From the NCBI GenBank assembly GCA_001630475.1, contig KV419444.1, forward strand, positions 150,133-214,132: a stretch of 64,000 bases of DNA. The letters run 5' to 3'. The DNA comes from Sistotremastrum niveocremeum HHB9708. Taxonomy: Eukaryota; Basidiomycota; Agaricomycetes; Sistotremastrales; Sistotremastraceae. This document shows positions 12,835 through 24,477 of the stretch, piece by piece (the first letter of the stretch is position 1; each line of letters opens with the position of its first letter). The translations under genes were made by a program, and so were the position numbers. The notes under the pieces were generated by a model. The model was not told the DNA's origin, did not search any database, and was given only the letters and a program-made list of their open reading frames with translations.

Positions 12835-12885
12835 ATTCTTAGAAGGAATTGAAGAAATCATTTTGTAGAATATTCAACGTGGAAT

Positions 12886-13656
12886 TTATTTATTCTGATC
12901 TACCCATGCTACTGCTCTTATGGGAGATCCATCTCCTTCGCGGATATTTAGGGGCAGCAAACTAACAATTACATCCTTATCCTTGATCGTTTCCAAGCTC
13001 GTAAGATTCTCCACGATGATCCCTCCAGCACCTAAGACTGCGTAATGTGCAGCAAAGCTCACTTCAGATCCATCCAACTTCGTCTGGTCTAAACTCATCC
13101 CATCGATGCCCACGACGCGATATCCTGCTTCAATAACTCGTTCTGCCGCATCTCCATCCAGAAAAGGATGATCAAAATATTGAGGAGAACGCCAGAAACG
13201 CGACCATCCAGTATAGAGCAGCAATATTGTGGGCTTCCTCCCACTTCTCGACAGCAACTCAGATTCCCTCTGCGACAGCTGGTGCGAGATATCATCCCAT
13301 GTAATGCTCTCATGAGCATTCTTGAAAGATACATCAACAACAGTGGCTGGCCCAACTAGAAGACTGAGGTCAAGTTGGTGCACTGTCGTCGCTCCCTCGA
13401 TGAAGTGCGAGGGTGCATCGAGATGCGTGCCGCTATGTGTTCCCAAGCTCAGATGAGAGACATGATATCCATCCTTTGGAACCGTAGCAATAGGTTCGGC
13501 TGAGAACTTGGGATCGCCTGGATATACAGGAATTGACGAGTCGAGGATGTGGGTAAGATCGAACATTGGGCGGACTTGGCCGACGAGTCGGATGTGAGTG
13601 CACTGGACAATAAATTCAGTGAAGAACACAGGTTTTGCCAAAAGTATTGAGAACAT
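12886..13656 (-). CDS. Metal-dependent cyclase / arylformamidase-like hydrolase (PF04199)
   Basis: Intronless 256-aa ORF with an ATG at 13654-13656. It carries the cyclase-family metal motif HSGTHLDAPSHF, a second GIDGMSLD block and the C-terminal LPLNIREGDGSPIRAVAW block. These are characteristic of the KynB-like/putative cyclase family of Zn/Mn hydrolases. Members hydrolyse N-formylkynurenine or related amides; the substrate here cannot be read from sequence. An internal ATG at 13566 (MFDLTHILDSSIPVYPGD) matches the usual family start, so the first 30 residues may be an extension or not translated. It lies tail to tail with the glucosidase gene, 51 bp apart. Confidence 0.88.
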   Translation of the reverse strand: MFSILLAKPVFFTEFIVQCTHIRLVGQVRPMFDLTHILDSSIPVYPGDPKFSAEPIATVPKDGYHVSHLSLGTHSGTHLDAPSHFIEGATTVHQLDLSLLVGPATVVDVSFKNAHESITWDDISHQLSQRESELLSRSGRKPTILLLYTGWSRFWRSPQYFDHPFLDGDAAERVIEAGYRVVGIDGMSLDQTKLDGSEVSFAAHYAVLGAGGIIVENLTSLETIKDKDVIVSLLPLNIREGDGSPIRAVAWVDQNK

Positions 13657-13778
13657 GGCGAAATCAGGTCAGAGCATGTTTTATAATACAAAAAGTGATA
13701 GCAAATCCCAATAACAATAAGATGGATAGCGAATGAATGGGGGTGTCAATGGCACCAATGCGAGACCGTACACCGAGT

Positions 13779-14582
13779 TTATCCTCCTTTGATCATCCCA
13801 GGTGCAGGAGCGCCATCTCCTGATGTCGAAGAGGACACAGGATCGTCGCCACATCCACAGTCATAAGTAGCGTCCAAGGTCATACAATCGAATTCAGGTT
13901 TATGAAGCCGTTCATTCACTAGATTGTGGACATGGCATAACCTGGTGTGAAATTAGTATCGGGGGTAGCATAGGAACGATATGAGCATACCAAAGGCTCG
14001 CCACCTTCCGTGAGCTAGTCTGTGGCGGGTTTTTCTTCAAAAGTTGCATGAATTCCTCCGCACATTCGCCGCAGGGATAGAGCCGAGCTTGTAATAAGAA
14101 ATATGATTTCAGAGCAGCCCTCTCGTCTGGTGTTGGCGATTCAGGATATCGGAGGGTCATCGTATGCCTGAATGGATGATTCAACGTGAATTTCACGCTC
14201 CCGCCTTCGAATGGATTGTGACCCACATCAGCCGCCACGTCGCTCTGCCGAGTTCAGCCCTGCAGACCACGTAACATCAACGACTCAAAGGAATAGTTCC
14301 ACTTCATAAGAGCCCTTACTTTGCTGTTTCGTTTCCTAGCTTAGGCATGATTACGCCGCCTGCCAAAGCGCCTTTCTCAACTTCATTCGCAGGCGACGAC
14401 GGCTCGAAACCACCCTCGCCGCGATATTCTCCAGTCAGGGGGTCGACATAAGCACGAGACGGTGGATTGATGACCAAGAAACTGCAGAGTACGAGCAATA
14501 GGATGACAATGAAGACGAATGACCGTAGAAAGCGACTGGCCATCGTCAACCGCCTTTGCCTGATCGGGAACGCCCTCGACAT
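13779..14582 (-). CDS. FAD-linked sulfhydryl oxidase, ERV2-like (ER)
   Basis: Thiol oxidase that makes disulfides and passes electrons to oxygen. Exons: 14320-14582, 14227-14259, 13991-14167, 13779-13941. The ATG at 14580-14582 gives a short basic N-terminus and a signal anchor (SFVFIVILLLVLCSFLVI), which points to the ER form rather than mitochondrial Erv1. The Erv/ALR domain follows: ELGRATWRLMHTMTLRYP, the active-site YPCGECAEEF (CxxC), then a WLCHVHNLVNERLHKPEFDC stretch with the HxxxN flavin-binding pattern. The tail ends in CGCG followed by low complexity. The frame is continuous across all three introns. It is head to head with the AsnRS gene, 119 bp apart. Confidence 0.92.
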
Positions 14583-14701
14583 ATTCGGAGATAGCCGGAG
14601 GTCGAATATTTCGTGTGCCAGCGAGTCATTCAACTCAAGATCTGACTCGAGGACCAGTCACTTGCTTGCCTACTACACTCATCTGCTAAGCATAATCAAC
14701 T

Positions 14702-16859
14702 ATGGCGACTATCCACGTCGACGAGAAATCTGGCTCCGATGCTACTGGAACTGGCTCACCAGAGGCCCCGTATCAAACTGTAGCACATGCTCTATTCACT
14801 CATGGTCACGATGCAAAAGTCTTGACTAGACCAGACCCCAACTCTGAATACGACCAACCAAGCCCAACTGCTATGAAGAAAGGGAAGAAAGCAGCTGAGA
14901 TCCTGGAGAAGAAACGCAAGAAGGCTGAAGAGAACGCGGCACGTGAAGACAAGGAGAAAGCTGAGGAGCGCGAACGAGCAGAGAAGAAAATCGAAGAGAG
15001 CAAGAAGATCATCCTTACCGAAAGCCCCGATCTTCCAAAAGCCATTAAGGCGAGTATCCTTTCGGAGTCGACCATCACACATGGATCGGTCTAATCAATA
15101 AAGTTAGTCGAAAATTGGATCACTGGTGGCTCACAGGAACAAGCGCGTCCGCGTCTCAGGATGGATCCACAGGCTGAGGCAACAGAAGGATATCATCTTC
15201 ATTGTCCTCAGGGATGGCACAGGATATCTCCAGGTCGTCCTCACCGGACTCACCGTAATTACCATGCTTTCTGCAGACTCACAATCCGCTAATAGTTGAC
15301 ATAGGCACAAATTTACCAAGCACTGACACTAACAATCGAGTCATCTGCCGAATTCACCGGCGAACTGAAAGAAGTCCCTGAAGGAAAGACGGCACCAGGT
15401 GGCCATGAGTTGGTGGTCGATTATTGGAAACTGCTGGGCGAGTCACCAGGAGGAGATGCAGCCTTCACCAACCAACTGAACGATGTTGGTCCTATTCTCT
15501 ATCTCACCGCGAATGATGTTTGACCCTGTCCCTGTTCAGAAAACCGACCCCTCCATTCTTGCCGATCTCCGTCACCTTGTGCTTAGAGGAGAGACAGCCT
15601 CTGCGGTTCTTCGCCTCCGCTCAGCTCTTCTCGCTGCTTTCCGCGACACCCTTACCTCCCATGATCTCCTCGAAGTCACTCCCCCTTGTCTTGTTCAGAC
15701 TTCCGTCGAAGGCGGAGCCACGCTCTTCAAGTTAGACTACTACGGCCAACCGGCCTACCTGACCCAAAGCTCTCAGCTCTATCTCGAAACATGTCTTCCC
15801 AGTTTGGGAGACGTCTTTTGTGTTCAAGAGAGTTTCAGAGCAGAGAACAGCCATACTCGTCGTCACCTTAGTGAATATACCCATTTAGAGGGAGAGCTGG
15901 CGTTTATCACTTTCGACGATCTCATGACGCATATTGAGACTCTGGTGCGTCTGCCTCTATGTTATACTGTTACTCTCCGCTGACGTGCCATAGATTTGTG
16001 AAACCCTTGACAAGCTCCTCGCCAACCATGCCTCCGCGGCACTCATCAAACAACTCAACCCCAGCTTCGTCCCTCCTTCCCGTCCCTTCCTCCGCCTCTC
16101 CTATGCCTCCGCCATAGACTGGTTAGTAGAACACGGTATCAAACGTCAGGAAGAAGACGAACACGAAAACGGCGTTGTTGATGCCGAAGGAAAGCCGGTG
16201 ATGGTCGACCATAAATTGGGTGATGATATCGCCGAAGCTGCCGAAAGACAGATGACGGATATTATTGGAAAACCGGTGTTCTTATATGGATTCCCGGCGG
16301 AGCTGAAGTCTTTCTATATGAAGAAGATGACGGGACCTGACGGAACGAAGGGCGGATACACGTTCACTGAGAGCTGTGATCTGCTGATGCCGAACGTTGG
16401 CGAGATTGTCGGTGCGTTGACTCTCATGATCCGAAATGTCCACTGGATGCTGATGAAAGTTGATTGAAGGCGGATCGATGAGAATTGCGGATATGGAAGA
16501 GTTGTTTGCAGGCTACAAACGCGAAGGTATTGACCCTACGTCATATTACTGGTTCACCGATCAGCGCAAATATGGCACTTGTGAACACGGCGGCTACGGC
16601 CTTGGTGTTGAGGTCAGTCTCCTTCCAAATATACTCCGTCATAGCATCAGAACGAACCTATCGTGCAGCGATTCCTTGCGTACCTCGCCAACAGATACAC
16701 TGTCAGGTACGCGTATCTTTTCCTAGCTTCTTCAGCCTCCTCTCATGTATTCGTGTTCGCAGAGAATGCTCCCTATACCCAAGGTCAGACTTTTACAGCG
16801 CTTTTCTTTGTTGTTTTCTGACAGCACTCTCTAGATGGCCGGGTCGTGCCACCCCTTAG
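14702..16859 (+). CDS. DED81: Asparaginyl-tRNA synthetase, cytosolic (class IIb)
   Basis: Charges tRNA-Asn. The N-terminal eukaryotic extension has a Lys/Glu-rich coiled coil. It is followed by an OB anticodon-binding fold ([34 protein letters not shown]) and the class II catalytic core. Visible motifs are motif 2 ([19 protein letters not shown]) and motif 3 ([20 protein letters not shown]), ending in [11 protein letters not shown]. Eight exons can be joined. Intron 1 (15050-15107) has a GC-AG boundary (AAG|GCGAGT...TTAG); no GT donor restores the frame there. Later introns begin at the GAT|GTTGGT, CTG|GTGCGT and GAG|GTCAGT junctions and similar. About 560 aa. Confidence 0.95.
15050..15107 (+). 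other. GC-AG intron in AsnRS
   Basis: Donor AAG|GCGAGT, branch-like TCTAATC about 20 nt before the acceptor, acceptor GTTAG. The two exons join in phase 0 as [20 protein letters not shown], matching the family. No GT donor nearby keeps the frame. Confidence 0.8.
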
Positions 16860-17432
16860 ACAGATCCGTAGAGCTGCACCTACTTTCCTGTATACTCCTT
16901 CAAACAAAGATGAGCTTAGAATTCGCCAACCTCATCATCGAAGTCGTTTCTCAGCTCATTGCAAGTAATGCGAGACTCGAAGGGGTCTACATCTCAGAGT
17001 GACAAAGAAAAAGAATGTCGAGCTCGACAAGAGATTAGTCTCGGGCATTCGGAGGCTATATCCGAACATGCCATAATAGGAAAAGCAACCGGCCCAATTT
17101 GGAAATGCAAGGGATTGGTTTACTTACATCCCGTCTCCTTCCCAACACAATTGAGTTATGGCCTGAGAGAGGTTATCACCGTGCCACTCTATCCAAAATC
17201 AAGAGCAGAAAGCCATTAAAATTAGTGCCTTGCCAACGGCTTGGCCCGAGGACAATTGTTTGTAACTGTGGCACGGAAGCGACACAAGGTGTCACAATGT
17301 GAAGGGTAAACAAACAAACAATGCAGTGGCACAGAGAAGGAATATAAAACTAGGCAAACTGGGTTCTGGTCCTTGCTCTCGACGCTCTTCCCCCTCTCCC
17401 TTCATCGTTCTTCGTGCACCTCATTTCGTCTA
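16860..17432. other. Intergenic
   Basis: 3' flank of AsnRS and promoter of the next gene. Only short unconvincing frames are present. Confidence 0.5.
17343..17349 (+). promoter_or_regulatory. TATA-like box
   Basis: TATAAAA, 84 nt upstream of the ATG of the hypothetical gene at 17433. Confidence 0.4.
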
Positions 17433-18611
17433 ATGATGATGCCTTCGATGCCTTCACTCGCCACCCTCGATCTTTCTGTGGTTCTCCTACAGAACGCAGC
17501 TCACAAGACTCGCGCGTTTGTCACCAAGGCATTGGAGCCAAAGCCACACCCAACTTCAGACCCAGATTACGAGACCGTGACGTTCAAGGATGAACAAGGC
17601 AAGTGGACCATACCCAAAACCACAGGAGAATGGCTTCCTCCTCCCGACCCCCGGCTCTTCCGTGCTGTGGATCGTAACATCGACGAACTGAGCTTTGCTG
17701 TGGAGACCATCCGGTGGCAGCGAGCTGTTAAGCTCCGTTTGGGTTCCAAGCTGATTTTGGACTACAAGTTCCATTGGGGACTCAAGTACCAAGTTCACTT
17801 GGTCGCCGGTAAGTGACTTTTCATCTCGTAGACGTGTCGTAATGCTGAAGCATTATAGTTGATCATCGACACTCTGTCTTCTTCTACAGACACGTCGGAG
17901 GAGCGACGTTCGAGCTTGTCGAAGACGGATTCCAAGGGTGGACGGCATCACGATCCGAAGGCCAAAGGTTCAGCGCCATGAAGATGAACCTGAAACCTTT
18001 GGCTCGGGTTCCTGCCTCTCCTACTCCCGTTAAGCCAAGAGCGAGAACACTCATGGTCCAACCTCTCAGAAACCACACCTACTCCATCGGAGTGTGCAAG
18101 GAGACCAACGAAGAACGATTGACTCTCAACTTCGAGAATGCACATCGTCTCGATCGGCTTCACAGACGCACAAAATGGGGAAAAGTCCTGACCTTAACTC
18201 CAAAGTTCTTTCACCTTCACCCCTCATATACCTTACACGAAGCTACTCCTCCCACTTTACCCGAGAAGATCAAAATCCACGAGAAGAAGAATGGACGGAG
18301 ACTATCTGCTCTCCTGAACGCAAATAGACAGTCTCGACTCCAAAGAGAACCAAGTCTCGACTCGGAGGACTCGGATCGGACGTGTGTAGATTGTGAGTGT
18401 TCTCTTCCTCATCGTTCGAAGTTGACGCTAAATTCGAAAAGGTATGCCCGTCGTCAAAGACCGCTTGAGCACGATAGACGAGAAGACAGAGGTATCGCAA
18501 GACGATGTCGATGACGTGGCAGAGTTGCTATTCAGCCTCCGACCGAAATGGGAGGTCTCGGATTCAGATGATACTAATACTCTTAACAGTCTTGTGGACC
18601 TATACTCATGA
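17433..18611 (+). CDS. Hypothetical protein, basidiomycete type
   Basis: The start is the ATG at 17433 (MMMPSMPSLATLDLS). Three exons are joined by GTAAGT...ATTATAG (17813-17862) and GTGAGT...GAAAAG introns. The second acceptor candidate at about 17890 shifts the frame, whereas the chosen one gives LVAGVDHRHSVFFYRHVGGA. About 350 aa. It is basic in the middle (many Arg/Lys, possible nuclear location) with an acidic C-terminus ending in VDLYS. The N-terminal half contains a DEQGKWTIPKTTGEWLPPPD stretch. No known domain is recognised. Function unknown. Confidence 0.7.
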
Positions 18612-19117
18612 GCTTATGTATTTCGTTATGATTATGCGCACCTATGTATATTATTCTAGATGATTGAAAGGGATTCCCGTGGAACGACCTTGTTTGTAAT
18701 GTAGATGTACTTCAAGTTCGGTGAAATAGGCAACATTCAAACAGCCACTGGGGAAAGATTAAGAGCATCGACGGATAATGGTCCTCTCGTTTCTCAACGA
18801 GCAACACTGCTATTTCCAAATCACGAAACTGAATGCTGTAGCTCATGCGCGTGAGCGAATGGTCAAGATTAAAACGAGTATATCTCATGAGCGAATAAAA
18901 TTGAGGTATTTACGCCTAAGGTCTGAGTATCTCGATAGCCTAGACGGTATGAAAGTATCTGAGCGCATACTGTACGACACTGTCGTTCCCTGAATGAACG
19001 TATCAGAGATGCGAAGTGATTACGTAAGGGCGAATAACAACGTACATCGAAGAAAGTCCACCTCATGATCGATCCCAGATACATCATCGCAGACAGTAAA
19101 TGGACTGGCCAGCAGTC
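18612..19117. other. Intergenic between convergent genes
   Basis: 3' flanks of the hypothetical gene and the UCH gene. Nothing is recognised. Confidence 0.5.
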
Positions 19118-20949
19118 TCAACTCTTCGACTGCTTTAGCAAATCTTCGAGCATGCCTTCGTTAGACAAGCATCGAATGTACTCCTGAATAAACGGAGTAT
19201 AATTATGAGTCCGCTTAGCATTTTCGGCCTGATCAATCCCAATCAGCATCAGCTACGACTGCCGTTTCCAGTGACGCACAGCAACTGTTTTTGCGCGCGA
19301 GATCTCCATTTCCAATGAAGCCTTCGCGGACTTGGCTTCTTGAATACACGTATGCCAAGCACTGAGCAGTTCGGTTTCCGTCATACGAAAGATCTTGACT
19401 TGACGATCCATAACTTGGCTTCCGAAGGATTTGGAATATGTAGGGCCTTTTTCGGGTCCTGCCACGGACGTCGAGAAAACTGAGCGGGAAAGAGCAAGGA
19501 GACCAGGGTCACACTATTGGAATGTGAGAGGTAGAGCTTTCGAGAGGATGAGTGGACTCACGAGCGATTTCCAATCTCCGCCTGGTTTCAGTTGATCGAG
19601 CTGTCTTTCGAGAGCGATCCGCTCTCGTTTCAATGCCTCCAGTGCGTCACTACATCGTTCATACTTGCTGTCCACGAGCGCAAGAAGATTAAATCGAATA
19701 TCCCCTTCCGAATCACCTCCAAATTTTTGCATTTTCGTCCTGAGAACCGGTCGAACGACGTCCAGCCATGTCTGGGTATCCAGAATTTCGCCAACTTCAA
19801 GGGGACCAGCGCTCAACCCATCAAGTTCCCAGACTTTACCGCCAGAAGGGACGTATCCGAGAAAATGGAATGATTCTTCTTCGTCGGCTTTATCGCCGCT
19901 TCTTCTGGATTTCGACGAGAATGTTTTGCGCTTTTTATTGGATTTGGTGGTGGCCGAGGGTTGCTTGAAGCTGAAAGTGGAGACTTGTGCATGGATGGAG
20001 CCTTCGACGTCGATTGGCCTATAATGCACAATGAATGAGGGATATTAGCTGAGGCGAATGTGACGTACCTGGCTACCGAATTATGCGCTTCGCGAATATG
20101 GCGAGAATTTGAGATAGCTAAGCCTTTGATCTGAAAGAACGTAAGCTGATCAAGTCAAGGTCAATAGAGTGGAAACGCACCACACCAGTGAACTCCCGCG
20201 ACTCTTCCCGAAACGACATCAGCTCTTCTCCGAGATCAACATCATCACAGTTAAGAAGCACGTTGAGAATCGCTTGCGTGGCACATGCATCATCACTTAG
20301 TTGATGAGCGAACCAGACGTCAGCTGCATCCGGATCTGCGAATTCCTCTCTTCGTCTTTGATCATTATGCCACAAGAAACAGAATATCAGTCCCCGAGGT
20401 CTATCCACGTCATTAGCGCGATGTATCAGATCAGTAATAATCAAACGCACGATAAGACATCCAAAGCCCATGAATCAACAGACAAAACCTCCTCTACTTC
20501 TAGCCCTCGCACACCCAGTCTTTCTATGAGGGTGGTAAAGACGCCTACACCGAACACAATGAGAACAAAACGCACCAATATCAAAATAGAGCACCTGGAT
20601 CAGATTCGAGCACCGCAAATGCTCCTCCAATAAGGTCATGTTCTGATCCTGTCCTAGGGCTTTGAGAAATGGCGCCGGTCGCTGAAGTCGATGCTTTCAT
20701 TTCGACATCCTCGTCTATTTGTCGCCTTTTGGGAGTTTCGTTTGATAAAAAGTTGAGTTCATCGGGACTCTCAGATCTGCTCATAGGAAAGCCAAGTGGT
20801 GCGACTGAGATTCGAGAGACAGTCCTGCTCGACAGTGAGCGTTGAATTAATTCGGCGGCAACTTCCGAGCTGGCTGAAACTGAGCTGCGAGCATGACTGC
20901 GAGTTTCTTTCGCAACTATCTGAGCGTACGCAGCGGATTTTCTAGGCAT
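19118..20949 (-). CDS. Ubiquitin C-terminal hydrolase, UCH37/UCHL5-like (peptidase C12)
   Basis: Deubiquitinase of the UCH family. The ATG is at 20947-20949. A long N-terminal extension (about 120 aa, Ser-rich) precedes the UCH core: VFTTLIERLGVRGLEVEEV, then PRGLIFCFLWHNDQRRR, then the catalytic cysteine in SDDACATQAILNVLLNC. The crossover-loop side reads KGLAISNSRHIREAHNSVA, and the catalytic His sits in SFHFLGYVPSGGKVWELDGL. A coiled coil follows, then a C-terminal tail (KRTHNYTPFIQEYIRCLSNE) typical of UCH37, which docks to the proteasome or to INO80. The last intron is GTGCGT...GATCAG; its use restores this tail and puts the stop at 19118. About seven exons. Confidence 0.92.
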
Positions 20950-21437
20950 ATGGCACGAATTACTGCGTCATTTGTCACTGAATCTTCTCTGAAATTTTTC
21001 TGAGATGTCCATGAACCGTACTCGAAATGGCGTCCACTGGCAGCAGTCTGGACGATCGAATTCGCCTGCCCCCTCTGTATATTCCTTTTAGACGCAAATT
21101 TCAACCAGATAGACAACAGCTCGGCTGGTATTGGATCTATGCCTCTATCAAACTGTCAATTCGCTAGCCGTACAGACCTGGATTCTTGTTCCATGCGACT
21201 CGGCATTCGATCTCCTATTTCGAACCTGCTCCCAGGTTCAGCGCTCCGATATCGTCAAGCCGTTCTACTGTCTTTCCTCTCTACCGCCCTTTCGATTCCG
21301 AATGCTAGATGCTATCCTTGCTATGCAATACGCCACGATCATCGAGGGTACCGAGTCGGCTGATCGATAAGACCTATATATAACAAGATAACTAACCTTT
21401 TGGGAAGTCCCAGCAATAACTCACGTTGACCAGTACT
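20950..21437. promoter_or_regulatory. Divergent promoter region, UCH37-like / SnoaL-like genes
   Basis: 488 bp between two divergent start codons. A TATATATAA box at 21375-21383 sits 55 nt before the ATG at 21438. The other short frames are not convincing genes. Confidence 0.45.
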
Positions 21438-22006
21438 ATGAGCTCTACGACAGCAGTACAGTCTCCACAAAAGGCGGCGGTCCAGAAATGGCTTGACGCA
21501 TTCGGAAAGGCAGATGCTACCGGGATGCTCGATCTGCTGGATGACTCGTACGAGCATCACACCTTTCCGAAATCTCTTGGAAGATCTGCGTTGAATAAAA
21601 AAGAGAACGGAGACCGTCTCCGAGGAATGTTACCCTACTTCGAGAAATTTACGGTATGTCAGACTTCTCCATCCTGTTTGCTACCATTAACCAGGCCGAT
21701 AGCCACAAATTCTGGACATAACTGAAGCAAACAATAAAGTTATCGCTCATGTAAATCTCTTAAAGCTCGACTTGACGAAACTGATTACTGACAATTCTCT
21801 GACAGGTGACTTCGAACACCAACACGACTTTCGGGGTGCCCTACACAAATGAATATATTTTCACTTTCTTCTTCGGCGAGGGGTCCACTACAGGATCGGA
21901 ACCAAAGATTATACGATGTCATGAATTCAAAGACAGTGCTTTCGCAGCTCGATTCTTGCCCGCTTTCATGGCCGCGAAAGCGAAAGCTGAGTCGAAGAAA
22001 GCTTAG
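21438..22006 (+). CDS. NTF2/SnoaL-like fold small protein
   Basis: Three exons with introns GTATGT...CGATAG and GTAAAT...TGACAG. The first acceptor is fixed by frame, because an earlier AG leads to an in-frame stop. The product is about 150 aa: AAVQKWLDAFGKADATGMLD, then DDSYEHHTFPKSLG, then PQILDITEANNKVIAHVTSN, ending NEYIFTFFFGEG followed by a helical tail. The helix / HxFP / beta-sheet layout matches SnoaL-like, NTF2-fold proteins common in Agaricomycetes. The fold binds small ligands or forms dimers; no specific reaction can be assigned. Confidence 0.75.
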
Positions 22007-22531
22007 GACGGTTACTTGGGCGGTAAGGCGGAGGTGAAACAAGATATTTATCGACTGTTGAGGACACAGAAAGGCTGCGTGCAAACTGCGATCACGCAGC
22101 CCTTTAGTCTGGAGCAGGAACGTGGTTGCTTGTTCCTGAAGCTGCCATCCAAAATATCGATTTTAATAAATGCAAGTGTTCCTGCGCAGTTCAGTCCTCA
22201 ATAGACGCTCTAGTTAAATCTTCCAGGAAGCCACAAGATGGCGCAATCAAGCGTTCCTCGACGTTGTTCAGAACTGTACTGATAAATCAAAATGCGAATA
22301 ATAGACGATGCTGTTTAAACCATACAGGTTAGACATGATAGCTAAGCAATGGCTGTATTTTTGTAGAATATTTGTCCGAAGGTGGTTGATAAAAACAACG
22401 CAAGTTCGACTCGGAGTCGGGCTATTCCGCCGGCCCCTCATTCCGGGAAGCACATGGAGCGTCCAAAGACACTGCGCCCGCAGCGAATCGCGATTTTACT
22501 AAAGGTCTCCCATCTTCTCAAGGTTGGATAA
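22007..22531. other. Intergenic
   Basis: No gene is supported; short frames only. Confidence 0.5.
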
Positions 22532-24313
22532 ATGGTCGTCATCGACAAGTCCAACTCACCGAAATCGGATACGCGTCTCCTCTCCTCTGACTCCTCCGCC
22601 TCACAAAGTCAACCCGACTTAGGAGCGAATATGGGTACACCACCTGCGTACAATCAGCCTCAGCCCCCTCAGCCCCCAATCAGCGGATATCAGTATCAAT
22701 ACCATTCTATTCCAGTTTATAATGACGCTGCCCTGAGGGATAAAGAGGCCCAGGAAGCAAGACGTAGAACAAGAAAGCGATTCTGCGGTGCATTGCTTAT
22801 TGCTATCGTTGTCTGTATCCTCTTTGGATCAATAACTGGCTCTATAGAAGAGTTTTCCAGGAGACACGATGTTCACCGAGTACGTATTCATATACTATGC
22901 CATCATTATGCATTACTCATATCAGGACTAGCGGCCCTCATGGGACGATTGGGGTCAGTGGGATCATTGGTACCCTAACACGCCCCACTGCGATACCCAC
23001 TGGCAAGAGGAAGACTCTGCTCACGGTCACCCCCACTTCCCAGTCGAGGTCCCAGACATGCCGGACAACCACTGGTCGTACCCAGATCTCATCACCAGCA
23101 AAATCACTTTCTATCTGCCCCTATCCAGCTCAGACCTCTTCTTCGACGGTCGTGGATCTACCTATGGAAACCTTTTGATTGAGACCTCAGACGACGTTGA
23201 CGAGGTCGTCGTTGAGATCGAAGCCTTCTACTACACGACACAGCGGAGGGATAGCGCTAAAATATGTAAGGTGAAGAGAGGCACTGATGGCGAGGGTGTC
23301 GCCATCTACGTAAGTCGTCGTCTCTGCTCGATATGTGCCCATTCTGATGTGCACCAGACTCCCCGTGTTCCTGGGAAATGGAGGAGGGAAGACCAGATCA
23401 CTTACACAGTGACAGTCACTTTCCCCTCTGCCCGTGCTCTCCGCAGCTCCCGCCCCACTTACATCAATTCATTCGAAACCTCGACTTCTATATTCAAGCA
23501 CGCCATATCCGCTTCAGAACATGACCTCGTGTTTGGAAACTTGAAACTTAGGACCTCTAATTCTGGTATCATCTCACATGTATGCGATCATATCCACTTA
23601 TTCTACCCTAATTCTAACATTTTTTGAAGGGTGTATATGCTGTCCGCGGGGACGTCCAAACAAGTAATGGTCCCATTATTGGAAAATTCTATACCAACGG
23701 TTCGCTCGACATCGTCACCTCGAACGGTCCCGTCGAAATCGAGACCTTCATCGCTAACGACGTCTCCTCCACTCGACCTTCATCACTCTACGTGAAGTCA
23801 TCTAACGCGTAAGCCTCCGGTTCCTCTTCACCCGCAAAAGCTAACATTTACATTCGTAGTCACATCCGCGCGGCGAACTCTCTCTTTATTGCGAACACAT
23901 CTCTCACATCTGCCGCTGCCTCAAACGGCTCCTACGCTTTAACATTCGAGACTTCAAACTCTCCTGTCAGCGTGTCATTCCCCATTTCGCCTGTCTCATC
24001 CGTCCTTTCGCTTACTGCCAAAACTTCCAATGCTCCTCTTGACGTATCCCTCAATGCAGCTTACGAAGGACCTTTCCACGCAGCAACGAGCAGCTGGTTT
24101 AAAGTGAATGTCAAAGAGAGTGGAGATAGCGATCCCTCAGGGGAAGGGAGGAAGAGAAGAGTCAATTGGAGCAATGTCGGGAAAGGAGGGAGTGAGGTTG
24201 AAGGAGATGTCGAGTGGGTTTCGCCTGAGAAGACGTATGGACACACTGTTGCCCATAGGGCAAGCAACGTGGAGCTGAAGACATCTAACTCTCACATTGC
24301 GTTGACCGTCTAA
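22532..24313 (+). CDS. Type II membrane protein with TSN-repeat beta-rich ectodomain (DUF7330-like), copy A
   Basis: Five exons: 22532-22879, 22932-23309, 23358-23579, 23630-23808, 23860-24313, total 526 aa. The cytosolic N-terminus is disordered (Ser/Pro/Gln). One transmembrane helix lies at about residues 86-106 (FCGALLIAIVVCILFGSITG). A conserved Trp-rich linker follows (DDWGQWDHWYPNTPHCDTHW), then a large beta-rich region with TSN, TSNGP and TSNAP motifs recurring about every 20-30 residues (TSNSG, TSNGP, TSNGP, TSNSP, TSNAP, TSNSH). This resembles the fungal DUF7330/adhesin-like families; I assign the name from memory with moderate certainty. Its role is unknown and an extracellular-face structural or adhesive function is only inferred. 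A paralog lies at 29894-31679. Confidence 0.82.
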
Positions 24314-24477
24314 CCGATCCTAGCGGATAAAAAATGTCACGCCAGCGGTAGCTTGGATAGTATATTTTGTATTACTTTGTACGATTAGTGGAAAGGGATA
24401 ATTATTGAATGAACAGATGAGTGGTGGACATGCGATGAAAAATGCAAAGATGTCAAATACATATGGGAAAGATGCTG

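Noticed and set aside
17880-17892. Later acceptor (TTCTACAG) for the first intron of the gene at 17433
   Set aside because: It shifts the frame and stops within about 30 codons; the earlier ATTATAG acceptor keeps a long open frame.
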